In this document: positions 16,338 to 28,092 of the stretch, in pieces | Numbering within the stretch: the first letter of the stretch is position 1 | Layout: each line of letters opens with the position of its first letter | NCBI RefSeq assembly: GCF_020966755.1 | Contig: NZ_JAJKFT010000010.1 | Span: forward strand, 1,266,720-1,330,719 | Reading direction: 5' to 3' | Length of the DNA stretch: 64,000 nucleotides | From: Blastopirellula sediminis | GTDB taxonomy: Bacteria; Planctomycetota; Planctomycetia; Pirellulales; Pirellulaceae | The notes under the pieces: model-generated | Seen by the model: the letters and a program-made list of their open reading frames with translations, nothing else | What the model was told of the DNA's origin: nothing | Database searches by the model: none | Made by a program: the position numbers and the translations under genes

Positions 16338-18017
16338 CTATTGGTTCTCGTCCGCAAGATCCGCGTTGAATTTTTCGAGGAGCTCAAGAATCGACTTTTT
16401 GGGGAGCGGAAACCGCAGCACCAGATCGCCGTCCGGATAAGAGGCGGGGCCGTCTTCCGAGAGCCATTCCCCACCGACGATATCGCCGTAGGCGGAAGTG
16501 CCGCCGTCGTCGACGCGATCGATGAACAGCGTGTAGAGCAGATAGCCAGGCGCACGCCGCTCGTAGCGAAGTTGGGCGGCGGCGTAAGGATCTTTCAAAA
16601 GCGCTCGATTGACCGAGTCGGCCAGCTCGTCGAGCGACTCCGGATAGTCGCCGCTTTGGAGCTTCCACTTTTCTAACTCCACCGCGACGCGCAGCAACTG
16701 GACTCGGACGTTGACCCGTTCTTCTGGGGTTCCGACTAGCATGACGGCCGGCATCAGCAACGCGCACAAGAGCTGCGAGATCGCTTCGCCGCGCGCTTTC
16801 TGGCTGAAGATGGCGCCGGCCAGGTTGCCGGGCGTTTTGAAATTCTCGGCCATCGTTTCGAGATCTTGTTGGACCTGATCGGTCGCTTTTTTTCGTTCTT
16901 CCAGATCTTCGATGGCGAGCGCGGCGGTCATGCGGTCGTACAACTCGTTGATGCGAATCAGCATGATGTTGCGATCAAAGGGAACCTTGGCGAGCGACGC
17001 CATGGCGCCATCATCATTGATGAGCTCACTGGCCGCTCCGGCATCGGTGCTGATCATGATCGCCGCGTCGAGTCCCATGTATCGCTCGGTCGTGTCCAGC
17101 GCACGGGCCATATCGTTCATCGGCGGAAGCTTGGCGAGGTAGTCGTCAATTTCGTCGAGCAGTTGGGAGTCGCACTGGCCGCTGTCGAGGAGCTCGGCCA
17201 GCGCGCTACACGCGACTTCGCGCAGCGCGATGCTGACGAGGAGTTCCACGATCATCCCGGGCCGGTTGTGCCGATCGCTGAGAGTGAAGGCCGTTTTGAT
17301 GTCGTCCCACGCCTCGCGCGGTTGGTTTTCGCCGATCCGCAACTTCGCCCTGGCGATCAAAACCCGTTGTGCGTCACGCTGCGACTGGACCGTATCAAGG
17401 GATAGCATCAACAGCAGCCCCTGCTTCGGCTGCAACAACGAAGGAGAGGGGAGAAAGTACTTGGGGCGATCGTTCATCTCGTGCAGCTTGGCGAGATGAG
17501 GAGCCTGTTCGTCGAGCCAATCGGCGAGCGGCGGAAGTTGTTCGCGCGTCCAGGGATGAGAGTAGGCCTGGGTGATGACGTCCAGCGCATTTTCGTTGGC
17601 GAAAGGCTCGATCGTGCCGGCTTTGATTTCGGCGGCGAATTGCTGATTGAGCCACGTGACGATCCGCTCTTGACTGGCGTCCCCATAGATCGAGGACATC
17701 CCAAAAGACTCTGGCATCGGCATCTGCACCGCGTCGCAAACAATCGGTTGGTCCTCGGGAGCGAGCCCGGCTGGCCAAGTCGCCTGAAGATACGGAATCG
17801 CGGCGTTCTCTTCCGGGGTAACCCCTTTCCCCTGCATCTCGACGAGCGCTTGTTCGTAGTCGACCAGTCCATTGGATCGGAGCGGCTCGGTCAGATGGGT
17901 CGTTTGCTTGGAAACGACAATCGGACCGGAAGGCCCGGCGATGAACCAGACCAGCACGCAGATCACTACCAAAACGGTACCGCCGATGATCGACAGATAG
18001 AGCGTCGTCTTTTTCAT
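16338..18017 (-). CDS. Membrane-anchored paralogous protein 2, unknown function
   Basis: The protein has 559 residues and starts MKKTTLYLS, followed by one membrane segment (about 9-30, IIGGTVLVVICVLVWFIAG). It is closely related to paralogue 1 along its length: TTHLTEPLRSNGLVDY, PEENAAIPYLQATWP, HEMNDRPKYFLPSPSLL, and the C-terminal ELEKWKLQSGDYPESLDEL...LKDPYAAAQLRYERR block ending IDRVDDGG. It lacks the acidic extension of paralogue 1. Function is unknown; a role at the envelope is inferred from the anchor. The gene has its own promoter at 18061-18090, so co-transcription with neighbours is possible but not required. Confidence 0.78.
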   Translation of the reverse strand: MKKTTLYLSIIGGTVLVVICVLVWFIAGPSGPIVVSKQTTHLTEPLRSNGLVDYEQALVEMQGKGVTPEENAAIPYLQATWPAGLAPEDQPIVCDAVQMPMPESFGMSSIYGDASQERIVTWLNQQFAAEIKAGTIEPFANENALDVITQAYSHPWTREQLPPLADWLDEQAPHLAKLHEMNDRPKYFLPSPSLLQPKQGLLLMLSLDTVQSQRDAQRVLIARAKLRIGENQPREAWDDIKTAFTLSDRHNRPGMIVELLVSIALREVACSALAELLDSGQCDSQLLDEIDDYLAKLPPMNDMARALDTTERYMGLDAAIMISTDAGAASELINDDGAMASLAKVPFDRNIMLIRINELYDRMTAALAIEDLEERKKATDQVQQDLETMAENFKTPGNLAGAIFSQKARGEAISQLLCALLMPAVMLVGTPEERVNVRVQLLRVAVELEKWKLQSGDYPESLDELADSVNRALLKDPYAAAQLRYERRAPGYLLYTLFIDRVDDGGTSAYGDIVGGEWLSEDGPASYPDGDLVLRFPLPKKSILELLEKFNADLADENQ

Positions 18018-18060
18018 GCGATGCAAATGAGAAGGAGACCGAGAAAAGGCGTTCAGCGCG

Positions 18061-18090
18061 ATTCTAAACGGCGAGTCGCCGGCACGGCAA
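18061..18090 (-). promoter_or_regulatory. Promoter of paralogue 2
   Basis: On the minus strand TTGCCG and TAGAAT are separated by 18 bp, 44 bp before the ATG. It matches the promoter before paralogue 1 in -10 sequence, spacer length and distance. Confidence 0.55.
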
Positions 18091-18130
18091 CGTTTTGCCC
18101 AAGAAGATCGCCAAAAAACTGGGGGAGTCC

Positions 18131-19735
18131 TTACGGCCACATTTCCCGCAGTTCCGCTTCCAGCTGCGACTTGAAGTTCGAAGTCGGAGTCGCCAGGTAG
18201 ATGTCCAGGTTCGGCGTCGTTTGTCGCGGCGGCATGAACGACAGGGGTTCTTCCGGCCGTTCGCCGTGCAGATCGTCGGTCTGGTTTTCAAACAGACTAT
18301 ACAGCAGATAGCCGTTGGCGAAGCGATGATAGCGGAGCGAATCGTCGGTGAACGGATCGCCGGTCAGTTGCGGATCGATCGCCGGATGGAGCGCCGGCGG
18401 ATAGTCTCCGTGTTGCAGACGATGTCGCTGGAGCCGGATCGCGACGCGGAGCAACTGGAGACTCGTGTTGGCGCGCGATTCGCCGATGCACAACTGCATG
18501 ATCGACGGCAGCAGGACGTAGGTCGCGTTGTCGGCCGCGCGTTTTCCTTCCGCGGAAAACTGCACCGTGCTCATCAGATCGCCGACCAACGTGCGAGGCC
18601 CCGTGGCGGAGGAAAGTTCGTCGTACATTTCTTTCAGCGCCGCATGGCGCTGGGTCGTACTGGAATGCGACAGGATCTCGGTTATCCGATCGAAGTTTTT
18701 GTTCAGACGTACCGCCAGGGCGGTCGAATCGACCGACGGGATGTCGACTTCGCCGCTGGGCGAGTCGGCGCCGCTGCGCAGCGCCGTATCGAGCGATACC
18801 AAACGTTCGTAATTCGAGACCGCATCGGCGATCAAATCGAACGGCGCCATTTCATCGAGGCTCGTTTCGATCTCATTCAACAGCGCGGCGTCGCATTGGC
18901 CGCTGGCGAGTAGCGCGTGCGTCACGGAAATCGCTCGCTCAAAGACGGTGAACGAAGCGTTGAGTTCAATCAGCGACGGCATCTCCGGGTGAATGCGACC
19001 GAGCTCAAAAATAATGGAGGCGTCGCGCCACGCCGCTTCCGGCTGATCATGCCCTACATGGTACATTGCCCGGATCGAAAGGGCTTCGGCCGCGATTCGC
19101 AGCTGTTGACTGGCCGGGATCCGAGTCGACGCCAATTCGATCCGCGGATAGTCGATCATCAGGACCATCGGGAAATAGAAGCTCGTCTTGCCGCGAATCT
19201 CATGCAACCGATCGATATGGGGCGATTGCTCTTCGACCCAAGCGGCGAGGGGAGGAAACTGCTCGTCACGCCACGGCGCGTCGGCGGCGACCATCGTCAG
19301 ATTGCGGATGCGCATCGTGAAAGGGATGTTGGACGCATCCTCGGCGATCATCTTATCGATGATCCACTGTCGAAACGGTTGCTCGCATTCGGCGTGGTAC
19401 GGCATCCGCAGCCCGTTCGCGTCCGGCATGTCGAACTCCATTTCGCGACAAATGGAATTCCATTGATTGGGGGGCATGTCGCAAGGCCAGGTCGCTTGCA
19501 GAAAGGGAATCGCCGCGTTGTTTTCCGGCGTCACCAACTCTTTGCGCTTCAGCAAGACCGCCAGCGCGTAGTTGACGCGACCGTCAGGGAGGAGCGGTTC
19601 GGTCAGAAAGGTCGTCTCGCGCGAAACTGGAACCTGGGCGCCCGATTTCCAACCAAACCAGCTAGCCAACCCAATCGCCGTTACGGCGACAAGCCCATAG
19701 ATAAAGCAGGGTGGAGATGGTGATCTTGCGTTCAT
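18131..19735 (-). CDS. Membrane-anchored paralogous protein 3, unknown function
   Basis: The protein has 534 residues and is the most divergent of the three. A membrane segment covers about residues 10-28 (FIYGLVAVTAIGLASWFG). It keeps the family landmarks TTFLTEPLLPDGRVNYA, PENNAAIPFLQATWP and HEIRGKTSFYFP, and a shortened C-terminal block (AIRLQRHRLQHGDYPPALHP, then LTGDPFTDDSLRYHRF). The C-terminal acidic tail of paralogue 1 and the DNGG end are absent. Gene order and orientation indicate successive tandem duplication. Confidence 0.75.
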   Translation of the reverse strand: MNARSPSPPCFIYGLVAVTAIGLASWFGWKSGAQVPVSRETTFLTEPLLPDGRVNYALAVLLKRKELVTPENNAAIPFLQATWPCDMPPNQWNSICREMEFDMPDANGLRMPYHAECEQPFRQWIIDKMIAEDASNIPFTMRIRNLTMVAADAPWRDEQFPPLAAWVEEQSPHIDRLHEIRGKTSFYFPMVLMIDYPRIELASTRIPASQQLRIAAEALSIRAMYHVGHDQPEAAWRDASIIFELGRIHPEMPSLIELNASFTVFERAISVTHALLASGQCDAALLNEIETSLDEMAPFDLIADAVSNYERLVSLDTALRSGADSPSGEVDIPSVDSTALAVRLNKNFDRITEILSHSSTTQRHAALKEMYDELSSATGPRTLVGDLMSTVQFSAEGKRAADNATYVLLPSIMQLCIGESRANTSLQLLRVAIRLQRHRLQHGDYPPALHPAIDPQLTGDPFTDDSLRYHRFANGYLLYSLFENQTDDLHGERPEEPLSFMPPRQTTPNLDIYLATPTSNFKSQLEAELREMWP

Positions 19736-20043
19736 TCATCGATTCCTCTGGTTCCGAGAAGCGAAGAAGAGACGTCTTGGATCATCGCCAACGAGCTGGC
19801 GTAAATCGCTTGGATCTCGTCAACAAGACGCGATCAACGCGAAGGTTGTTCGCCGCTGTCATCATGTTCTTGTCCCCGATTCCACAGAATTTGACAAGCG
19901 ACCGGTCAAAACATGTTCGCTATTGATGAGACGATGCTTAAGCGAGGGGGGATTCGAAGAGGGGTAAGAAACGTGTCGAACCATACTGCTGCGCTAGTAA
20001 CCGCAGCGGTGCACTAGAGAATTGCTGCGGTAAATGGGCGTTC
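19736..20043. other. Intergenic spacer upstream of the paralogue cluster
   Basis: The spacer contains the dyad TTTGAC-N9-GTCAAA near 19889-19910, which also includes a minus-strand TTGACC that could serve as a -35 box for paralogue 3. No convincing -10 partner or gene is seen. Confidence 0.35.
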
Positions 20044-21639
20044 CTAATCTCTAGCTTGCGGCGTTAGCTCGATCCGTCGAGAGATTTCGATGGAACGAAG
20101 AAACGATTCGTCATGACTGACTACAAGCAGTGCGCCGTCGTACGCGCGCAAACCGGCCTCGATCGCAGCGATGGATTCGAGATCCAAATGATTGGTCGGC
20201 TCGTCCAGAATCAGCAGCGGCACAGGAGCGGCGCCGCCAAGCACGCAGGCCAGCGCGGCTCGTAAAAGTTGCCCGCCGCTAAGCGTGCCGGCGATCTGCA
20301 GAGCGGCATCCGCGCGAAATTGAAACTTGGCGAGCGCCGCACGGCTTTCGTTTTCCGTCGCCTGTGGATTAATCCGTAGAAAATTGTCACGGATCGAGAG
20401 CGTGCGATCGAGAAGGCTCCCATGTTGATCGAGCGTCGCCGCTGGCGTCATTCGTCGTACGGCGCCTTGTTGCGGTTCCACTGTTCCTGCGATTAACGCC
20501 AGCAACGTCGTTTTGCCGCAGCCATTGGGACCGGTCACGGCGACTCGCTCGGGGCCAATGATCTCGAAGGTCAAGTCGCGGATCACGGGAGGGTTGGTTT
20601 CGTAAGCGAAAGAGACTCGCTCGACCTTCAGAACGAGTTTGGCGGAGGGAAGCTGAGTTGACGCGAGATTGACTTGAAGCGTCTGCAATCGTTCGATCTG
20701 CTGACTTGCGACTGCGGCCGCCGTTTCGGCTTCTTCCTTGCGCTGTTGATGAATTCGAGCGCTAGTGCCGCTGGTCTTTTCGCTCTGGTCCTTTCTGGCG
20801 CCAAGCAATATCCGCGGAACGCCCCCTTGCGCAGCGGAACGTTTGCCGGCGCTATTGCGTCGCGCTTGGCGCTCGGCGGAGGCCTGCTCTCGTTTGGCGA
20901 TGTCCGCGGCTTGCTTTTCGGCATGGGCCAGATCTTGTTCGGCGGCGGCAAGCTCTTGCGATTTTCGCTCGCGATAGAAACTCCACGGGCCGCCATAGCG
21001 CGCAGCGCCCAACGCAGTCAGCTCGACGATCGCATCCATCGTCTCCAGCAACTCGCGATCATGACTAACGACGATCGCGCCGCCGCGCCAATCGGATAGT
21101 AGTTGGCTAACGGCGGCGCGACCGTCGCGATCCAAATTGTTGGTCGGTTCGTCCAGCAGCAGAAAGTCAGGCTCGGCGAAGATCAGGGCGGCGAGTCTCG
21201 CCCGCGTTTGTTGTCCGCCAGAGAGAGAAGTGAGCGTCGTCTCGGCGGGAACGTCGAGGCCGACGCGCTGAAGGGCGACGTCGATCTGCGTCAGCAACAT
21301 CCAGTCAGCGTTCGCCAGGTCCGATTCGGAGCCGGCGCCTTGTTCAATCCGGATCAGCGCCGCGAGTTCAGCGGCAATCCCAAATAGATCGGCGATCGTT
21401 TCGCCTGGCGTCGGACTGACCGCTTGGCGCAGCATACGAATGCGGCCGGAAGCCGCGACATTGCCCGCAGTCGGTGCAAGTTCGCCAGCGATTAGTTTCA
21501 GCAGCGTCGTTTTGCCGACGCCGTTACGCCCAACCAGGCCAACTTTTTCTGGGCCGAAATGGAAGTTGAGATTGGCGAACAGCGAGCGGCTATCAGGCGT
21601 CGACCACGCGAGATCGTGGAGCGAGATGGAAGCGGGCAT
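20044..21639 (-). CDS. ABC-F family ATP-binding protein
   Basis: The protein has 531 residues with two ABC cassettes and no membrane segments, the hallmark of the ABC-F translation factors (Uup/YheS/EttA and antibiotic-resistance ABC-F proteins). The first cassette has Walker A VGLVGRNGVGKTTLLK near residue 35, signature LSGGQQTRARL and Walker B FLLLDEPTNNLD. The second has GPNGCGKTTLL, LSGGQLLRAAL and LLILDEPTNHLDLES. The linker between them (about 235-335) is helical, Glu/Ala/Gln-rich, and would reach toward the ribosomal peptidyl-transferase centre. The specific role (ribosome rescue or resistance) cannot be assigned. AGGA lies 7 nt before the ATG. A short upstream ORF overlaps this start. 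Confidence 0.88.
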   Translation of the reverse strand: MPASISLHDLAWSTPDSRSLFANLNFHFGPEKVGLVGRNGVGKTTLLKLIAGELAPTAGNVAASGRIRMLRQAVSPTPGETIADLFGIAAELAALIRIEQGAGSESDLANADWMLLTQIDVALQRVGLDVPAETTLTSLSGGQQTRARLAALIFAEPDFLLLDEPTNNLDRDGRAAVSQLLSDWRGGAIVVSHDRELLETMDAIVELTALGAARYGGPWSFYRERKSQELAAAEQDLAHAEKQAADIAKREQASAERQARRNSAGKRSAAQGGVPRILLGARKDQSEKTSGTSARIHQQRKEEAETAAAVASQQIERLQTLQVNLASTQLPSAKLVLKVERVSFAYETNPPVIRDLTFEIIGPERVAVTGPNGCGKTTLLALIAGTVEPQQGAVRRMTPAATLDQHGSLLDRTLSIRDNFLRINPQATENESRAALAKFQFRADAALQIAGTLSGGQLLRAALACVLGGAAPVPLLILDEPTNHLDLESIAAIEAGLRAYDGALLVVSHDESFLRSIEISRRIELTPQARD

Positions 21640-21706
21640 GCGGAAATCCTGCGGCGGAATATGCGTTGACGGTCATCGCGATGAACAATTCCGACAGCAG
21701 GTACAT
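21593..21706 (-). CDS. Possible 37-codon leader peptide of the ABC-F gene
   Basis: A minus-strand ORF starts at an ATG at 21706, eight bases after AAGGA, and begins MYLLSELFIAMTVNAYS. It ends with TGA 47 bases inside the ABC-F gene in a different frame, so its translation would cross the ABC-F start codon. Leader peptides before ABC-F resistance genes are known to control them by ribosome stalling or attenuation. Whether this one is translated is not established. Confidence 0.35.
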   Translation of the reverse strand: MYLLSELFIAMTVNAYSAAGFPHARFHLAPRSRVVDA

Positions 21707-21832
21707 GTCTGATTCCTTGAGTTGGGGATTCGATGGACGCTAGGACAAGCGGAGCGTTATAGAGGTTCGCGCTGATTTGGACGAACGTTGACGGGGGCGC
21801 CATGGCCACGGCGCCCATTAATTGCCCCAACG

Positions 21833-21867
21833 AAAAAGGCCCTCCTAGCCGAAGCTAGCAGGGCCTT
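21833..21867 (-). terminator. Intrinsic terminator of carB
   Basis: Read on the minus strand, AAGGCCCTGCTAGC and GCTAGGAGGGCCTT form a 14-bp stem with one mismatch, closed by a TTCG tetraloop and followed by TTT. It ends 25 bp after the carB stop codon. Confidence 0.85.
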
Positions 21868-21891
21868 GTTTTCAATTTTGAAAATGATCGC

Positions 21892-25158
<3,267 letters not shown>

Positions 25159-25495
25159 CGTCGTCCCAGTTCTGTTGAAAAAGACAAAGTGGGAAAGATC
25201 GCTCCACCCTCTGGGGGCGGTAGTTTGGGAGTAAAATCCCTCCAATTTAAACCCAGGAAAGAGCCGGGTACAAGCGGGAGGAGGAGGGGAATCTGTCGGG
25301 AATTCCCGCGAAGCGAAACTTCGCCTCCCAGCGACTCGCGCCGCTTGATCGAGCAAAGCGGAGTTAAGTTGGTTCTAGAAGCCATTGCGTGCGCGTAACG
25401 GTTTGCGGCGGCGAACATCAGAGGTTGCGACGCGGCGCGTGCGGAATACGTACCAAACGCCAAAAACGCCTGAGATTTTCCGGAAGGTCGAGTCT
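25159..25495. other. Divergent spacer between carB and tag
   Basis: This 337-bp spacer must hold promoters for both divergent genes. I see no convincing -35/-10 pair, attenuator or riboswitch in it. Confidence 0.35.
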
Positions 25496-26074
25496 GTGCC
25501 GAAACGATGCCAATGGGCCGAGAGCCATCCACTGCTCAGCGCGTATCACGACCAAGAATGGGGCGTCCCGGAATATGACAGCCGAGCTCTCTGGGAAAAA
25601 CTGTCGCTCGACGGCTTTCAGGCGGGACTTTCGTGGCTGACGATCTTAAGCAAACGAGATGCGTTTCGCGCCGCGTTCGCCGGCTTCGATCCCGAAAAAG
25701 TGGCCCGTTTCGGCAAGCGAGACGTCAATCGACTTCTGGCCGACGCCGGGATCGTCCGTTCGCGCGCCAAGATTGAAGCGACGATCCAGGGAGCTCGCAT
25801 CTATCTAGAGATGCAAGAAGTAGGGGAGAACTTCTCCGATTTCGTCTGGGATCTGGCCGGAGGGAAGCCGATTCGCAACACCAGCGGCGTCGTACCGGCG
25901 AAGACGCCGCTCTCGGAAAAGATCTCCAAGGCGCTCAAGCAACGCGGGTTCAAATTCGTCGGACCAGTGATCGTTTATGCCTGGATGCAGGCGACCGGCA
26001 TGGTCAATGATCACGCGGCCGATTGCTTTCGCCGGAAAGGGGTCGGGAAGGGATCGGATCGGCGTGGGGCGTAA
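25496..26074 (+). CDS. tag: DNA-3-methyladenine glycosylase I
   Basis: The protein has 192 residues, the usual Tag length (187 in E. coli). It excises 3-methyladenine from alkylated DNA in base-excision repair. The zinc snap is complete: C5 (KRCQW), H18 (SAYHDQEWG), H173 and C177 (NDHAADC). The substrate-pocket region SLDGFQAGLSWLTILSKRD is highly conserved. The GTG at 25496 follows GGAAGG with 8-nt spacing and places the zinc Cys at residue 5, as in the family. The longer in-frame start at 25385 would add a basic extension not found in Tag proteins. Confidence 0.93.
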   Translation: MPKRCQWAESHPLLSAYHDQEWGVPEYDSRALWEKLSLDGFQAGLSWLTILSKRDAFRAAFAGFDPEKVARFGKRDVNRLLADAGIVRSRAKIEATIQGARIYLEMQEVGENFSDFVWDLAGGKPIRNTSGVVPAKTPLSEKISKALKQRGFKFVGPVIVYAWMQATGMVNDHAADCFRRKGVGKGSDRRGA

Positions 26075-26491
26075 AATGGCGCCTGGCGAATGGTGTTTTC
26101 TCGCCGTGGGGGTGAATTTTGTATGCGAAATTTGCTCCCAAGTTGTTCCTTCCCAACACGTTTCTTGCTGGTAGTCTGGTGGAAATACGTGATCTATTTG
26201 GGGGCGGGATTTGGTGAAATTCACCAGAAAAAGCTGCTTAAGTGACGCATTTGTCCCAGTTTTGGAGGTGAGCACCATTAGGCTGCCTCGAAGGGCGTAG
26301 TTGTAAGAATTTCAAGAATAATGATACCCGACCGTTTTAATCCCCCCACGTTGTACTTATAACGGAATGAATGGTCACAGGATGAGGGCAAGCGCGGGCC
26401 ACAGACCTCCCTGAAACCTCCCACCTCGGCGTACGGATGGAACACCGGCGCCTCAGGCAAACCACCTCAATTTCGGGCAAGCAATATCGCC
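26075..26491. other. Intergenic spacer upstream of the small dockerin protein
   Basis: This 417-bp spacer has no supported gene. TATAAC at 26358-26363 is a possible -10 element 134 bp before the next start, giving a long leader like those of the giant dockerin genes. Confidence 0.4.
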
Positions 26492-27916
26492 ATGCGGCGA
26501 CTTCAAGGCGGACATACTCTGCGTCTTCGGCGTCTCTACGTACGTCGCGAGGCTTCTGTTGAGTCGCTCGAAACTCGGGCGATGCTCGCCGCCGATCTGT
26601 TGCCGGAAGCGGAATTTGGTCCGCTGGAGGAGTCGAACGATTCATTGGCGCCCGCCCCGCGCCCTGCATATCAGCCTGGCTCGTTTTTGCTCGAAGGAGA
26701 ACAGGTCGACCCGCCGCCGGTTTTGCTTCACTTCGCCATCGTTACGAACCCGACCGAGTTTTCCGATCCTAATCTGGGAAGCGTAGAGCAGTTGCCCGAA
26801 AGCATGCTCCATACGCACGAGTGGGATCGTTACTACGTTGAAGTTTGGGTAGAAGCGGGCGATCAAGTCCGCGATCTGTCGGTCGACGTCAATTATCAGA
26901 CCCAAATCGCGACGCCGCGCAACGTGATGTTCGGTCCCGCATTCGCCGATGGTCACTTCTCGCTGGACGACGATCTGGGTCAGCTGCGCGACTTGGCGGC
27001 CCATGCCGAACCGCCGGCTCCGGTTGAAGGGGCGGAACCTCCGACCGGTCTCGTGCTGTTCGCGCGGATTGAATTTGGCGCCGACGGACCCCGCGACAAC
27101 GTCAGATTGGACTTTGCCAGCGGAACGGTCGGTCCTCATTCGCTCGAACTCGACATGATTCGTAGCGCCGGCATGACGGCCGAAGGAAATACGCTCGACG
27201 TCCACGCCGCCGAAAAACCCGAATTCGGCCTGGTACCGGTGATCTACGATTTGAACGACGATCAGTCGATTTCGCTGGTCGACTTGACGATGATGATTCG
27301 TTCGCTCGGCAGCGACGCCAGCGCTCCGAACGGTCAGGCGAGTTGGTACGCCGACGTCAACAAAGATTACGCCGTGTCGTTGATCGACATGAGCTACATG
27401 CTGCGGAACATCGGCAGCAACTACAGCAACGAAAAGATCGAGTTCCCCGCGAACTATCCCGAAGCCTGGATTCCCAAATCCGATGAAGGGGGCGGTAGCG
27501 GCGGAGTGGGTGGAACCGGCGGCAACGGTGGAGATGGTGGAGACGGTGGAGCGGAGGATCCGCCGCTACGTTTCGTGCCGATCGACGTCGGCGGCAACGC
27601 GCTCGCGCCTGATCCGGCGATGATTCTCGCGCTGCAAGCGCTGTTACAGATCGAAATCGTCTTCCCGGTTGGCTTCGACTTCACGTTGCTCCAGGGGAAC
27701 GTCTCCTATTCGGATAGCGACGGCGACGGCGACAAAGAGACGATGCTCGAGATCGAAGTCGACGATCAGCTCTTTGAGACCGAAATCGAAATTGAGATCA
27801 TGACCGAACTGATCGACACCGATCAGTTATGGGCCGATTGGTCTGGCGCCATCAGCAGCTACTTCGGCGAAGTGATCGCCGACCTCAAGGACCTGTTCCT
27901 CAACGAAGAGGAATAG
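26492..27916 (+). CDS. LEPR-XLL-type secreted protein with EWD domain and dockerin
   Basis: The protein has 474 residues. Near the N-terminus ESLETRAMLAADLL matches the LEPR-XLL motif, a planctomycete N-terminal signal. An LLEGE motif follows near residue 70. Residues about 95-235 form a beta-rich domain opened by EWDRYYVEVWVEAGD, equivalent to the EWD...VWV domain of the giant proteins at 43003-64000. Residues about 250-313 are a dockerin pair (DLNDDQSISLVDLTMMI and DVNKDYAVSLIDMSYML). A Gly-rich linker (about 331-352) leads to a C-terminal region with a DSDGDGD calcium-like loop and an acidic amphipathic end (SSYFGEVIADLKDLFLNEEE). It is the minimal member of the family; the shared SLAIQ...CWE tail of the giants is not present. 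Role unknown. Confidence 0.82.
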   Translation: MRRLQGGHTLRLRRLYVRREASVESLETRAMLAADLLPEAEFGPLEESNDSLAPAPRPAYQPGSFLLEGEQVDPPPVLLHFAIVTNPTEFSDPNLGSVEQLPESMLHTHEWDRYYVEVWVEAGDQVRDLSVDVNYQTQIATPRNVMFGPAFADGHFSLDDDLGQLRDLAAHAEPPAPVEGAEPPTGLVLFARIEFGADGPRDNVRLDFASGTVGPHSLELDMIRSAGMTAEGNTLDVHAAEKPEFGLVPVIYDLNDDQSISLVDLTMMIRSLGSDASAPNGQASWYADVNKDYAVSLIDMSYMLRNIGSNYSNEKIEFPANYPEAWIPKSDEGGGSGGVGGTGGNGGDGGDGGAEDPPLRFVPIDVGGNALAPDPAMILALQALLQIEIVFPVGFDFTLLQGNVSYSDSDGDGDKETMLEIEVDDQLFETEIEIEIMTELIDTDQLWADWSGAISSYFGEVIADLKDLFLNEEE

Positions 27917-28092
27917 CGTCGCCGGCGGCGAAGTCGCTTTCGCCGCGGCGAATCTCTCTCTGCGGCGTCGCTTTTTCCGTCATTGCGGGTCGCTGCATTT
28001 ATCCCACTTTTGGGATTCTACGCTTCGTGAAATCGGTTGCGGGAGATAGACTTCGGCAATCCAGGGTTTCACACCGCGAAGGTATTGATCTG

